This document shows positions 34,324-43,953 of a stretch of 64,000 nt of DNA, piece by piece. Source of the DNA: VRUE01 sp045805805 (GTDB lineage: Bacteria; Actinomycetota; Thermoleophilia; Solirubrobacterales; 70-9); the NCBI GenBank assembly GCA_045805805.1, contig JBJMKO010000047.1, forward strand, positions 1 to 64,000, given 5' to 3'. The position numbers and the translations under genes were made by a program. How positions within the stretch are numbered: the stretch's first letter is position 1; the number at the start of each line of letters is the position of its first letter. A model generated the notes under the pieces. That model made no database searches. It was not told where the DNA came from and saw only the letters and a list, made by a program, of their open reading frames with translations.

Positions 34324-34327
34324 CGCC

Positions 34328-35713
34328 TCATCGCGGTGCCTCCGCGACTGGTGGGGCGTAGGGGCCCTTGGGCTCGGGGGTGCCTTCGCGCCAGCGGCTC
34401 GACATGCCGCGCAGGATGAGGATCGCGATCGTCCCGATCGTCGCGTAGATGGCCAGGGTGAGGGCGAAGGCGAACCAGATGCCGTCGGCGTCGGTCACCG
34501 CTTCGGAGGTGCGCATGTAGCCCTGCACGATCCAGGGCTGGCGACCGACCTCGGTGACGATCCAGCCGCACCAGAGGGCGAGAATCGCGCCCGCGCCCGA
34601 GACTGCCACCGCCCGCAGGAACCATGGGGTGCGGGGGATATCGCGACGGCGCCACCAGGCAAAGGCGAGCCAGGCGCCGAGCAGGAGGAGGGCGCTGCCG
34701 ATCCCCACCATCGCGTCGAAGGCGAGGTGCAACAGCGTGTTGGCGGGCGGTCGCTCGTCGACGGGAACGTCGGCGAGGCCGATCACCTTCGTGTCGGTGT
34801 TGAAGCCGACCAGGAACGAGTCGAGGCCCGGGATCGGGATCGCACCCTTGACCCCGCTGGAGGTGCAGATCCCGCCGACGTACTCGGTCTGGTCGGTGCC
34901 GGTCTTTTGGATGCACTCCATGCCGGCGAACTTCGCGGGCTGGTGGTCGGCCACTTCCCGCGCCGCAGTGTCGCCGACGAAGAGCTGGATCGGGGTCGCG
35001 ATGCAGGCGATCGTCAGCGGGATCAGCAGCCCGAGCCGGTGCAGGCGGTCACGCCGCCCCTTCAACATCCCGACCGCGTAGATCGAGGCGACGAGGAAGC
35101 CGACCACCATGTAAGCGGCGAGGATCATGTGCGGGACCTCGTAGCCGGTCGCCGGGTTGAAGAGGATCTTGACCGGGTCCGTATCGACGACCTTGCCGGC
35201 GGCGTCGAGGGTGAAGCCCTGCGGCTGGTTCATCCAGGAGTTGGCGGCGATGACGGCGAAGGCGCCGCCGATGCCGGTGATGAACATCGGCACCCCGGAC
35301 CAGAAGTGGGCCCAGCCGGAGAGCCGTTTCCAGCCGTAGATGTAGATCGCCAGGAAGATCGCCTCGAGAAAGAAGAAGATCCCCTCGATAGCGAAGGCGA
35401 TGCCGAAGGCGGCGCCGAAGCGGTCCATGAAGCGCGGCCAGAGCAGCCCGAACTCGAAGCTCAGCACGGTGCCGGTGACGGCGCCGACCGCGAAGGTGAC
35501 AGCCATCGCCTTCGACCAGCGCCGCGCCAGCTCCATCGCGGCGTCGTCGCCGCGCTTGAGGCCGAGGTAGTTGGCGACGAGGATCGTCGCCGGCAGGGCG
35601 ACGCCGAGGCAGGCGAGGACGATGTGGAAGCCGAGGGTGAAGGCCATCTGCTCGCGCGCGGCGAGCAGGTTCGATGCCGACGCCGCCAGCGGGAGCGGGT
35701 CGAGCGAGAACAT
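34328..35713 (-). CDS. cydA: Cytochrome bd oxidase subunit I
   Basis: 461 residues. His30 (FTLGFHIVLA) is the haem b595 ligand. The Q-loop is short (DHQPAKFAGME), and GWIVTEVGRQPWIVQGYMRTSEAVT is the classical CydA C-terminal motif. Nine membrane helices expected. Short Q-loop members are the common type outside enterobacteria. No cydCD assembly genes are in the window. Confidence 0.96.
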   Translation of the reverse strand: MFSLDPLPLAASASNLLAAREQMAFTLGFHIVLACLGVALPATILVANYLGLKRGDDAAMELARRWSKAMAVTFAVGAVTGTVLSFEFGLLWPRFMDRFGAAFGIAFAIEGIFFFLEAIFLAIYIYGWKRLSGWAHFWSGVPMFITGIGGAFAVIAANSWMNQPQGFTLDAAGKVVDTDPVKILFNPATGYEVPHMILAAYMVVGFLVASIYAVGMLKGRRDRLHRLGLLIPLTIACIATPIQLFVGDTAAREVADHQPAKFAGMECIQKTGTDQTEYVGGICTSSGVKGAIPIPGLDSFLVGFNTDTKVIGLADVPVDERPPANTLLHLAFDAMVGIGSALLLLGAWLAFAWWRRRDIPRTPWFLRAVAVSGAGAILALWCGWIVTEVGRQPWIVQGYMRTSEAVTDADGIWFAFALTLAIYATIGTIAILILRGMSSRWREGTPEPKGPYAPPVAEAPR

Positions 35714-35723
35714 GGGCGCGAGC

Positions 35724-37364
35724 CTACTCCCCGCGGCGGGCGCGTCGGTAGCGGCGGATCAGCGCGTTGGTCGAGCTGTCGTGGTGGAGCTTTGGCTCCT
35801 CCCCGGCCTGCAGCTCGGGGATGATCGCCACCGCCAGGGCCTTGCCCAGCTCGACGCCCCACTGGTCGAAGGAGTCGATGCCCCACACGATTCCCTGGGT
35901 GAAAGTGCTGTGCTCGTAGAGGGCGACCAGGGCGCCCAGCGTGTGGGGGTCGAGCCGCTCGGCGAGGATCGTGTTCGAAGGGCGGTTGCCCTCCATCACC
36001 CGGTGCGGCACGACAGCCCCCGGCGTCCCATCGGCACGTACCTGCTCCGCCGTCTTGCCGAAGGCGAGCGCCTCGCTCTGGGCGAAGACGTTGGACATCA
36101 GCAGGTCGTGGTGGTTGCCCAGCGGATTGTTCGAGTGCACGAAGCCGATGAAGTCGCAGGGAATCAGGCGTGTTCCCTGGTGGATCAGCTGGTAGAAGGA
36201 GTGCTGGCCGTTGGTCCCCGGCTCGCCCCAGAAGATCGCCCCGGTGTCGTAGTCGACGTGGGCGCCGTCGAGGGTTACGTGCTTGCCGTTGGACTCCATC
36301 GTCAGCTGCTGCAGGTAGGCGGGAAAGCGGTGCAGGTACTGGTCGTAGGGGAAGACGCCGCAGGTCTGGGCGCCGAAGAAGTCGCCGTACCAGACGCTGA
36401 GCAGGCCCATCAGCGCCGGCAGGTTCGACGCCGGCGGCGCCTCGCGGAAATGCTCGTCCATGGCGTGGAAGCCGGCCAGCATCTCGGCGAAGTGGGCCGG
36501 GCCGATCGCCAGCATGGTCGAGAGGCCGATTGCCGAGTCCATCGAGTAACGGCCCCCCACCCACTCCCAGAAGCCGAACATGTTCTCGACGTCGATGCCG
36601 AATTTCGTCACCTCCTCGGCGTTGGTGGAGACGGCGACGAAGTGCTTGGCGACCGCGGCCTCGTCGCCGCCGAGTCCCGCCAACGACCACTCGCGGGCGG
36701 TGCGGGCGTTGGTCATCGTCTCCAGCGTGGTGAAGGTCTTCGAGGAGATCACGAAGAGCGTCTCCTCCGGGTCGAGGTCGCGGGTGCACTCGGCAAAGTC
36801 GGTGCCGTCGACATTCGAGATAAAGCGGAAGGTCGTCTCGCGGCGCGAGTAATGACGCAGCGCCTCATACGCCATCACCGGCCCGAGGTCGGAGCCGCCG
36901 ATGCCGACGTTGACGACGTTGCGAATCGGCTTGCCCGTGTGCCCCGTCCACTCCTCCGAGCGCACGCGCTCGGCAAAGGCGGCCATGCGGTCGAGCGTCT
37001 CGTGCACCTCCTTGACCACGTCGACGCCGTCGACGATCAGCGAGCGCCGGCGGGGCATCCGCAGCGCTACGTGCAACACCGCGCGGTCCTCGGAGACGTT
37101 GATGTGCTCGCCGGCGAACATCGCTTCGCGGCGCTCCTCGAGGCCGCACTCATCGGCGAGCCGGCCCAGCAGCATCAGCGTCTCGTCGACGATCCGGTTC
37201 TTGGAGAAATCGAGGTGCAGGCCGGCGCCGTCGGCGACGAGGCGCTCGCCACGTTGAGGGTCGCCGGCGAAGAGGTCGCGCAGGTGCCGGCCCTCGATCT
37301 CGCCGTAGTGGCGTTGCAGCGCCTGCCAGGCGGGGCGCCGGCGCAGCGCCGGGTCGTCGCTCAT
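35724..37364 (-). CDS. pgi: Glucose-6-phosphate isomerase
   Basis: 546 residues from MSDDPALRRRP. Signatures SNVDGTDFAECTRDL with SSKTFTTLET and GIVWGIDSFDQWGVELGK are present. It interconverts glucose-6-phosphate and fructose-6-phosphate and links glycolysis to the pentose phosphate branch. It follows tal by 66 bases on the same strand, in a tkt-tal-pgi set. Confidence 0.96.
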   Translation of the reverse strand: MSDDPALRRRPAWQALQRHYGEIEGRHLRDLFAGDPQRGERLVADGAGLHLDFSKNRIVDETLMLLGRLADECGLEERREAMFAGEHINVSEDRAVLHVALRMPRRRSLIVDGVDVVKEVHETLDRMAAFAERVRSEEWTGHTGKPIRNVVNVGIGGSDLGPVMAYEALRHYSRRETTFRFISNVDGTDFAECTRDLDPEETLFVISSKTFTTLETMTNARTAREWSLAGLGGDEAAVAKHFVAVSTNAEEVTKFGIDVENMFGFWEWVGGRYSMDSAIGLSTMLAIGPAHFAEMLAGFHAMDEHFREAPPASNLPALMGLLSVWYGDFFGAQTCGVFPYDQYLHRFPAYLQQLTMESNGKHVTLDGAHVDYDTGAIFWGEPGTNGQHSFYQLIHQGTRLIPCDFIGFVHSNNPLGNHHDLLMSNVFAQSEALAFGKTAEQVRADGTPGAVVPHRVMEGNRPSNTILAERLDPHTLGALVALYEHSTFTQGIVWGIDSFDQWGVELGKALAVAIIPELQAGEEPKLHHDSSTNALIRRYRRARRGE

Positions 37365-37430
37365 CTCATTGGCTCGCGGCCAAATCGCCACGACTCGAAA
37401 CACCGGAAATCACCGTGTCGATTAGGTCGC

Positions 37431-38531
37431 TCACAGGCGCGCCCCGACCTGCGACTCGATCGTCTTAAGCATCTCGTCCCAGGATTTGGCAAAGGCCTCC
37501 TTGCCCTCCTCCTGCAACTGCTTGGCGAGGGCGCCGACATCGACTCCCGCGTCCTCGAACTCCGCCAACACGCGATCGCAGTCACCGCCGTCAGCGGGGA
37601 CCGGGGCACCCACCTTGCCGTGGTCGGCGAAGGCGTGCAGGGTCGGCTCCGGCATCGTGTTGACGGTGAAGGGGGAGGCGAACCCCTCTATGTAGAGGGT
37701 GTCGGATGCGTCGGGGTCCTTGGTGCCCGTACTGGCCCAGAGCAGACGCTGTGGCCGCGCGCCCTCGTTCATCAGCTTCTGCATGCGGTCGGAGTCGAGC
37801 AGCTCGCGGTAGGCGCGGTAGGCCTGGAAGCCGATCGCCAGGCCAAGCCGATTGTGCAGCTCGTCCGGCACCTTGCCGGTGACGGCGACATCCCAGCGGC
37901 TCATGAAGATCGAGGCGACCGAGGTGACCTCGGCGCTGCGCCCGGCCTCTATCCGCCGTTCGATCCCCTTCATGTAAGCGTCGGCCGCGGCGAGATATTG
38001 CTCCGCGTCGAACAGCAGCGTGACGTTGATCGGAATGCCGGCGAAGATCGACTCCTCGATCGCCGTCAGGCCGGCCTCGGTGCCGGGAATCTTGATGAAG
38101 AGGTTGTCGCGCTCCGCTTTGGCGTGAAGCTCGGCCGCCTCCTCGATCGTCGCCCCGGCGTCGTCGGCGATCAGCGGCGAGACCTCGAGCGAGCAGAAGC
38201 CGTCGACCCCGGCGGTCCGCTTGTGGACGTCCTTGAAGAGGTCGGTCGCGTCGCGCAGGTCGGCGAGCGCCAGCTCGAAGAAGATGCGCTCGGTCGGGGT
38301 GGCGCCGATCCCCTGCTCGGGGACCGTGCTCGCGCTCAGCTCGGCGATCTGCTCGTCGTATGCCTCGCCCCCCGAGATCGCCTTGTCGAAGATCGTCGGG
38401 TTCGAGGTGAGACCGGTGACGGAGAGCTCGTCGATGTAGCCGCGCAGGGTGCCGTCGGCCAGCATCGTGCGGGTGATGTTGTCGAGCCAGAGGCTCTGGC
38501 CAAGGTCGTGCAGTTCGGTGGTCGGCTTCAT
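37431..38531 (-). CDS. tal: Transaldolase
   Basis: 366 residues. The Schiff-base Lys147 lies in NLFIKIPGTEAG; LTSNPTIFDKAI and VTLLFDAEQYLAAADAY fit the TalB-like branch common in actinobacteria. It exchanges dihydroxyacetone units between sedoheptulose-7-P and glyceraldehyde-3-P. Its start codon overlaps the stop of tkt (one base), indicating coupled translation. Confidence 0.95.
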   Translation of the reverse strand: MKPTTELHDLGQSLWLDNITRTMLADGTLRGYIDELSVTGLTSNPTIFDKAISGGEAYDEQIAELSASTVPEQGIGATPTERIFFELALADLRDATDLFKDVHKRTAGVDGFCSLEVSPLIADDAGATIEEAAELHAKAERDNLFIKIPGTEAGLTAIEESIFAGIPINVTLLFDAEQYLAAADAYMKGIERRIEAGRSAEVTSVASIFMSRWDVAVTGKVPDELHNRLGLAIGFQAYRAYRELLDSDRMQKLMNEGARPQRLLWASTGTKDPDASDTLYIEGFASPFTVNTMPEPTLHAFADHGKVGAPVPADGGDCDRVLAEFEDAGVDVGALAKQLQEEGKEAFAKSWDEMLKTIESQVGARL

Positions 38532-40603
38532 CAGAGCAACTCCTTTGCGACTTCGGCCACCCGGTCGGGGGTGAAGCCGAACTTGGTTTGGACGTCTTTC
38601 AGCGGCGCCGAGGTGCCGAAGGTGTGCATCCCGATCTTCGCGCCGCCAAACCCAACGTAGCGATCCCAGCCCAGCGTCGAGGCCTCCTCGACCGAGACCC
38701 GCGCGGTGACGCCCGGCGGCAGGACCTCATCGCGGTAGGCCTGGTCCTGGCGGTCGAAGATCTCCCAGCAGGGCAGGCTTACCACGCGGGAGCGGACGCC
38801 GTCGGCGCTGAGCTCCTCGTGCGCGGCGAGGGCCAGCGCCACCTCGCTGCCGGTGGCGATCAGGATCACGTCGGGCCCTCCATCGCCGACTCCGTCGGCG
38901 ATGGAGGAGTTCCCCGCGTCAGCCAACACGTACCCCCCTCGCCTCAGTCCCTCGGCCGCGCCGTAGCGCGAGCGGTCGAAGACCGGCACGTCCTGACGGG
39001 TCAGAACCAGAGCGACGGGCTGGTGGGTGCGGTCGAGCGCCACCCGCCAGGCCTCGGCAACCTCGTTGGCGTCGCCGGGTCGGATCACGTCGAGGCCGGG
39101 AATCGCCCGCAGCGAGGCGAGCTGCTCGACCGGCTGGTGGGTCGGCCCGTCCTCGCCGAGGCCGATCGAGTCGTGGGTGAAGACGTGGACCACCGGCAGC
39201 TCCATCAGGGCGGAGAGACGGATCGCCGGCCGCGCGTAGTCGGAGAAGGTGAGGTAAGTGGACCAGAGCGGGCGCAGCTTGCTCAGCGAGAGGCCGTTGG
39301 AGATCGCCGCCGACTCGTGCTCGCGGATGCCGAAGTGGAGCTGGCGGCCATCGTAGGCGCCGGGCTCGAAGTCGTGGGCGCCGTCGAAGGAGAGTCGCAC
39401 CGACGTCGAGTCGGTCAGGTCGGCAGAGCCGGCGATCAGCCAGGGGAGGCGCTCGCCGATCGCGTTCTGCACCTGCTGGGAGGCCTTGCGGGTGGCGAGG
39501 CCCTTCTCATCGGCGTCGAAGCTGGGGATCCCGGCGGCCCAGCCCTCGGGCAGGGCGCGCTTCTGCATCGCCTCGATCTCCGCGGCGAGATCGGCATTGT
39601 CCGTGGCGTACTCGGCGAGGAGTTCCTCCCACCTGCCGCGCAGCTCGGCGCCGCGCTTGCCGATCCCGTCGGCGAAGTGCTCGCGAACGCCGTCGGGGAC
39701 GAGGAACTGGGCGTCCTCGGGCCAGCCGTAGGCGCGCTTGGTCTCCCGCACCTCCTCCTTGCCGAGCGGCTCGCCGTGGGCGGCAGAGGTGTCGACCTTG
39801 TGGGGCGAGCCGTAGCCGATGTGGCTGTCGACGACGATCAGGGTCGGGCGGCCCTCCTCGCCTCTGAACTCCTCGAAGGCGCCGGCGATCAGCTCGGTGT
39901 CGTTGGCGTCACCGACCCGGGCCACGTTCCATCCGTAGCCCATGAAGCGCGCCGCCACGTCGTCGTCGTAGGCAAGATCGGCTTTGCCGTCGATCGTGAT
40001 GTGGTTGTTGTCGTAGATCCAGCAGAGGTTGTCGAGCTTCAGGTGGCCGGCAATCGAGGCGGCTTCGCCGGAGACGCCCTCCATCAGGCAGCCGTCGCCG
40101 GCGATCGCGTAGACGTCGAAGTCGAAGAGATCGAAGCCGGGGCGGTTATAGCGGGCGCCCTGCCACTTGGAGGCGATCGCCATCCCGACCGAGGTCGCGA
40201 CCCCCTGGCCGAGCGGCCCGGTCGTCGTCTCGACACCGGAGGTCCAGCGGTACTCGGGGTGGCCCGGCGCGCGGGAGTCCAGTTGGCGGAAGCTCTCGAT
40301 GTCCTTCAGCGAGATCGCCGGGTCGCCGACGATCTCGTAGGCGGGATCAACCGCGCGCACGCCCGCCAGGTGCAGCAGCGAGTAGAGCAGCATCGAGGCG
40401 TGGCCCGCGGAGAGGACGAAGCGGTCACGGCCGGGCCAGATCGGGTCGGTGGGGTCGAAACGCAGGAAACGCTGCCAGAGCGTGTAGGCGACGGGAGCCA
40501 GCGCCATCGGCGTCCCCGGGTGGCCGGAGTTCGCCTTCTGGATCGCATCGATCGAGAGCGTCCGGATCGTGTCGATGCAGAGCTGGTCGATGTCGCGGCT
40601 CAC
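38531..40603 (-). CDS. tkt: Transketolase
   Basis: 690 residues. TPP-binding GDGCLMEGVSGEAASIAGHL with DNNHITIDG, and the pyrimidine/active-site segment EDGPTHQPVEQLASLRAIPG, are textbook transketolase. Together with tal it runs the non-oxidative pentose phosphate branch. First gene of tkt-tal-pgi; a family-A palindrome lies between it and the upstream kinase gene. Confidence 0.96.
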   Translation of the reverse strand: MSRDIDQLCIDTIRTLSIDAIQKANSGHPGTPMALAPVAYTLWQRFLRFDPTDPIWPGRDRFVLSAGHASMLLYSLLHLAGVRAVDPAYEIVGDPAISLKDIESFRQLDSRAPGHPEYRWTSGVETTTGPLGQGVATSVGMAIASKWQGARYNRPGFDLFDFDVYAIAGDGCLMEGVSGEAASIAGHLKLDNLCWIYDNNHITIDGKADLAYDDDVAARFMGYGWNVARVGDANDTELIAGAFEEFRGEEGRPTLIVVDSHIGYGSPHKVDTSAAHGEPLGKEEVRETKRAYGWPEDAQFLVPDGVREHFADGIGKRGAELRGRWEELLAEYATDNADLAAEIEAMQKRALPEGWAAGIPSFDADEKGLATRKASQQVQNAIGERLPWLIAGSADLTDSTSVRLSFDGAHDFEPGAYDGRQLHFGIREHESAAISNGLSLSKLRPLWSTYLTFSDYARPAIRLSALMELPVVHVFTHDSIGLGEDGPTHQPVEQLASLRAIPGLDVIRPGDANEVAEAWRVALDRTHQPVALVLTRQDVPVFDRSRYGAAEGLRRGGYVLADAGNSSIADGVGDGGPDVILIATGSEVALALAAHEELSADGVRSRVVSLPCWEIFDRQDQAYRDEVLPPGVTARVSVEEASTLGWDRYVGFGGAKIGMHTFGTSAPLKDVQTKFGFTPDRVAEVAKELL

Positions 40604-40622
40604 TGGGCCGATCCTATTGAGG

Positions 40623-40735
40623 GGCCAATCCCGGCAGGGGTTCCGCTTAACTTTTTCGGTGGTCGGGGTTGGGCTTGGCGCCTCGGGGGCGGTCGACGAA
40701 AAAGTACAAGACGCTCCACCCCTGCCGGGATCGGC
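40623..40735. repeat. Family-A palindromic element, copy 2
   Basis: Arms GGCCAATCCCGGCAGGGG and its complement; one position differs (A-C on plus, G-U wobble in minus-strand RNA). The inner pieces CGCTTAACTTTTTCGGTGG and CGACGAAAAAGTACAAG are those of copy 1 in opposite orientation. The 31-base centre has no resemblance to copy 1. It lies between two genes on the minus strand. Confidence 0.85.
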
Positions 40736-40736
40736 T

Positions 40737-42566
40737 TCAGGGTTCGATGCGGCTCACTGTGCCGTCTCCGTTGTTGGCTATCCAGACGGCTTCGGCGCCT
40801 ACCGTGACGGCGCCGGGGTCCGGGCCGACCTCGATCGGGTCGCCGACCTTTTCGCCGCTGTCGAGGTCGAGGCGGCTGACCGTGCCGTCGGTCGCGTTTG
40901 CGACCCATACGACATCGGTCCCGGCATCGATTCCGCCCGGGCGGCCGCCGATCTCGATCGGGTCGCCTAGCCTGCCGTTGAGCGACGGGTCGACGCGGGC
41001 CACGGTGGCCGAGCGGCTGTTGGCGACCCAGACCAGCCCGTTGCCGACGGTGATCCCGGCGGGCCCGCGACCGACCGGGATCGGCGCCCCGGCCAGGGCG
41101 CTGCCCAGGTCGATGCGCCGGATGGCTCCGGTCGAGGCGCTGCTCACCCAGAGGCCGCCGGCGCCGACCGCGAGCCGCAGCGGCGCGGCGTGCGGGACGA
41201 TGCCGCGCCTGTATATCCGCCCGTTGACGGCGTTGATCGCGGTCACGCCCGCCCCGCCCTGGTCGGCCGCCCAGACCCGCCGGCCGCCGTAGGCGAGCGC
41301 GCCGGGCCGCCCGCCGACGTCGATCCGCGCCAGCACCCGGCCGCTGGCGGGATCGACCCGAAGGACACGGCCGGTGGGTGGGCTGGAAACCCAGACCGAG
41401 CCGGCGCCGACCGCCACCCCGGACACGCCCGCACCCACTTGCAGCGGAGCGCCGTCCACAGCGGCGCTCCGCGGGTCGATCTTCGAGAGCGTCCCGTCCG
41501 GCGCGCTGGTCGCCCAGACTTCGCCGTCGCCCGTCGCCACTCGGATCGGGCCCCTGCCGACCGGGATCGGCGAAGAAACCGAGACCCCGCCGCCGCCAAG
41601 GAGGCCGACGAAAAAGACGACCAGCCCGACAGTGACGGCGACGCCTCCCAAAAACCAGAAGAGAAAGGCAGCGGCGATCGGGCGCCGCCGGCGCCGCCGG
41701 CCAAGGCCCCGGACATCCTCGGAGCGCTGGCCGCCCAAGCGGAGCGTCGGCCGTTCCGGCGCGTCGTAGAGCACCCGCGTCGCCGCCGGTGTTGCACCCT
41801 CGCACTGGGCCGCGGCCGCGATCAGCTCGCCCGCCGTCCGGTAGCGGTCGCCGGGGTCCTTGGCAACCGCGCGCTCGATCACCGCCTCGATCCCCTTCGG
41901 CATCTCGGGCTCGGCGTCGGCGTCCTTGCGAGCGAAGGGGGCAATCCCGGTCAGCGCCTCATAGAGCACGCAGCCGAGCGAGTAGACGTCCGCATAGGGG
42001 CCGACCTTCTCCCCCCGCCACTGCTCGGGCGCCATGTACTCGACCGTGCCCACGATCGAGGCGCTGCCGGTGTCGCCCGTCCCTTCGATTGCCTTGGCCA
42101 GGCCGAAGTCGGAGAGGTAGGCGCGGTCGCCCTCGACCAGGATGTTGTGCGGCTTGACGTCCCGGTGGACGATGCCGGCCGCGTGGGCGGCATCCAGTGC
42201 GTCGGCGACCTGCCTCAGCAGCCCGACCGCACGCGCCGGTGTGAGCGGGCCCTTGCGCCGGATCAGCCGGCGCAGGTCGCCGCCCTCGACCAGACGCATG
42301 GCGACGATCAGCTCGCCGTCCTCCTCGCGGGCGTCGTAGACGGGCACGACGTTGGGGTGGTCGAGACTGGCGGCGAGGCGCGACTCGCGCAGGAAGCGCT
42401 CGCGAAAACCTTCCTTGCCGGCCAGCTCGCGGGCGATCACCTTGAGCGCCACGGGACGCTCGAGCGCCAGCTGGGTCGCCCTGTAGACGATTCCCATGCC
42501 GCCGCGGGCGATCAGCGCGTCGAGCCTGTAGCCGGCGAGGGTGGAGCCAATGGCAGGTTCTCCCAC
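40737..42566 (-). CDS. Receptor Ser/Thr kinase with beta-propeller sensor
   Basis: 609 residues. Kinase domain ~12-275: glycine loop RGGMGIVY, Lys42 in VALKVIA, catalytic HRDVKPHN (Asp136), DFG (153-155), APEQW. One membrane helix (297-323), then about 280 residues of repeated 40-residue beta-propeller units of the type VxVGxGxVWVSxxxxGxVxRxDP. This looks like a PknD-type receptor whose propeller sits outside the cell. Ligand unknown; it is next to a TolB-like propeller and an FHA gene, which may be partners. Confidence 0.93.
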   Translation of the reverse strand: MGEPAIGSTLAGYRLDALIARGGMGIVYRATQLALERPVALKVIARELAGKEGFRERFLRESRLAASLDHPNVVPVYDAREEDGELIVAMRLVEGGDLRRLIRRKGPLTPARAVGLLRQVADALDAAHAAGIVHRDVKPHNILVEGDRAYLSDFGLAKAIEGTGDTGSASIVGTVEYMAPEQWRGEKVGPYADVYSLGCVLYEALTGIAPFARKDADAEPEMPKGIEAVIERAVAKDPGDRYRTAGELIAAAAQCEGATPAATRVLYDAPERPTLRLGGQRSEDVRGLGRRRRRRPIAAAFLFWFLGGVAVTVGLVVFFVGLLGGGGVSVSSPIPVGRGPIRVATGDGEVWATSAPDGTLSKIDPRSAAVDGAPLQVGAGVSGVAVGAGSVWVSSPPTGRVLRVDPASGRVLARIDVGGRPGALAYGGRRVWAADQGGAGVTAINAVNGRIYRRGIVPHAAPLRLAVGAGGLWVSSASTGAIRRIDLGSALAGAPIPVGRGPAGITVGNGLVWVANSRSATVARVDPSLNGRLGDPIEIGGRPGGIDAGTDVVWVANATDGTVSRLDLDSGEKVGDPIEVGPDPGAVTVGAEAVWIANNGDGTVSRIEP

Positions 42567-42623
42567 GCGGCGGTTATATCGCCGCGATACGACGAAGGGC
42601 CCCTCCGGGAGGAGGGGCCCTTC
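42567..42623. terminator. Hairpins between a TolB-like gene and the kinase gene
   Basis: GAAGGGCCCCTCC-GGGA-GGAGGGGCCCTTC is a perfect 13-bp stem just after the end of the TolB-like gene. A second shorter stem (GCGGCG...CGCCGC) lies beside the kinase start. The first is a likely terminator for the upstream gene. Confidence 0.65.
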
Positions 42624-42644
42624 GAGCTGGAGCCGGGGGGAGTC

Positions 42645-43733
42645 CTATCGCCGCACCGGCTGCCAGGCGATGACCGGGCCGATGGTCCTGGTTTCTTGGC
42701 TGTTGGAGAAACCGGCGACCCCGGTGTACCCACTGCGCCCGGTCGCGACGTCGATCACCGAGAGCGACTCTTCCTCGCCCTTGGCCGTGAAGACGGCAAC
42801 CTTGCGGCCGTCGGAGGAGAAGACCCCGTTGGTGCGGGACTGGTCGGGGAGCTCGGCGAGCATGCGGCCTTTGCCGCCGACTCGCTTCACCCAGAGGCTC
42901 TGGTCGCGCCGGAAGAGCAGCGTGCGACCCTCGTCGGTGGCGTCCTCGACGAAGGAGGAGCCGGCACCGGCGATCACTTTGTGGATTTTCTTTCCGCCCT
43001 CGTTCATCGCGTAGATGTCGGCGAAGGCGCTCGGCCCTTCCGTACTCTCGCCGCGGCTGAAGACGATCGTCTCGTCGAGGTCGCGTGGGGCGAACTCGTC
43101 GATCAGGGCGGTGCGGGTGAGGCGAGCCAGGCGGACGCCCGAGGGCCGCACCGTGTAGATGTCGTCCGCCGTGCCGCCGCCGGTTTCGGCCGTGCTGCGG
43201 ACGAAGGCGATCGTGCGGCCGTCAGGCGAGAACGACGCTTCGTGGTCGTCGTCGGGAGAGGCGGTGAGCGCATGGGCGCTGCCGCCGGCCACCCTGATCG
43301 TGTAGAGGTCGCGCGGAGCGCCGACGGAAGCACGGCGCTCGAAGAGGACGTACTTGCCGTTGGGCGAGACCAGCGGCCGGGCGTCGACCTCGGGCCCACC
43401 GGTCAAATGCCGCTGGCCGGAGCCGTCGGCCCGCATCGCGTATACATCGCCGGCGCGGACGAAGGCGATCGTGTGCCCATCGGCGGAGAACGCCGGTTCA
43501 CCGTCGGCCGGGTTTTCGGTCAGCTGGTTGAGCTGCCGGTCGCGGACCGCGTAGAGGCCGCCTTCCGGTGCTTTCGGATCGACTTTTTTTCCTTCGACTT
43601 CGGTGACGCGGTGGTCTTCGGTGACCATCGAGAAGACGATCGCCCCGGTTCGCGCCGGAGCGGCGGATGCGGTCGCCGGGACCAAAGCGACGAGGGTGAG
43701 CAGAAAAGCGGTGATGATCGTTCGGTTGAGCAT
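42645..43733 (-). CDS. Secreted TolB-like beta-propeller protein
   Basis: 362 residues from MLNRTIITAF, with AAAAGGGGA upstream. Signal peptide (ITAFLLTLVALVPATASA). Repeats of the WD40/TolB type: PADGEPAFSADGHTIAFVR, DDDHEASFSPDGRTIAFVR, GKYVLFERRASVGAPRDLYTI. Such proteins bind other proteins outside the membrane. It is transcribed towards the receptor kinase, but a strong hairpin separates them. Confidence 0.85.
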   Translation of the reverse strand: MLNRTIITAFLLTLVALVPATASAAPARTGAIVFSMVTEDHRVTEVEGKKVDPKAPEGGLYAVRDRQLNQLTENPADGEPAFSADGHTIAFVRAGDVYAMRADGSGQRHLTGGPEVDARPLVSPNGKYVLFERRASVGAPRDLYTIRVAGGSAHALTASPDDDHEASFSPDGRTIAFVRSTAETGGGTADDIYTVRPSGVRLARLTRTALIDEFAPRDLDETIVFSRGESTEGPSAFADIYAMNEGGKKIHKVIAGAGSSFVEDATDEGRTLLFRRDQSLWVKRVGGKGRMLAELPDQSRTNGVFSSDGRKVAVFTAKGEEESLSVIDVATGRSGYTGVAGFSNSQETRTIGPVIAWQPVRR

Positions 43734-43858
43734 TGGACTCCCCTTTTCAGGTGGATTGCATTTGCACAACCGATGCTCGGCTCTGGCGGCGTACGCGAAA
43801 ACGACATCCGCTTCCTCGATCGAGCCATGTTTGACTCGTTCCGAGCCACTGCGAGACT

Positions 43859-43938
43859 CGGGGCACCCTCCCGCCCTGACAAACGGCGCCCTATGAGGGC
43901 GCCGTTTTGAGTATCCACCAGTTCGGGAGGGTGCCCCG
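43859..43938. terminator. Nested inverted repeats, terminator-like
   Basis: Perfect 15-base outer arms (CGGGGCACCCTCCCG) enclose an 11-bp hairpin (AAACGGCGCCC/GGGCGCCGTTT) followed by a T stretch on the plus strand. This is the main content of the 184-base gap between the TolB-like gene and the FHA gene, and no gene is seen there. Confidence 0.65.
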
Positions 43939-43953
43939 CGTCTTGAGCGTGGA

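Noticed and set aside
35571..38660. A 1029-residue plus-strand open frame.
   Set aside because: It is antisense to pgi and tal, which are unmistakable; composition is that of a shadow frame.
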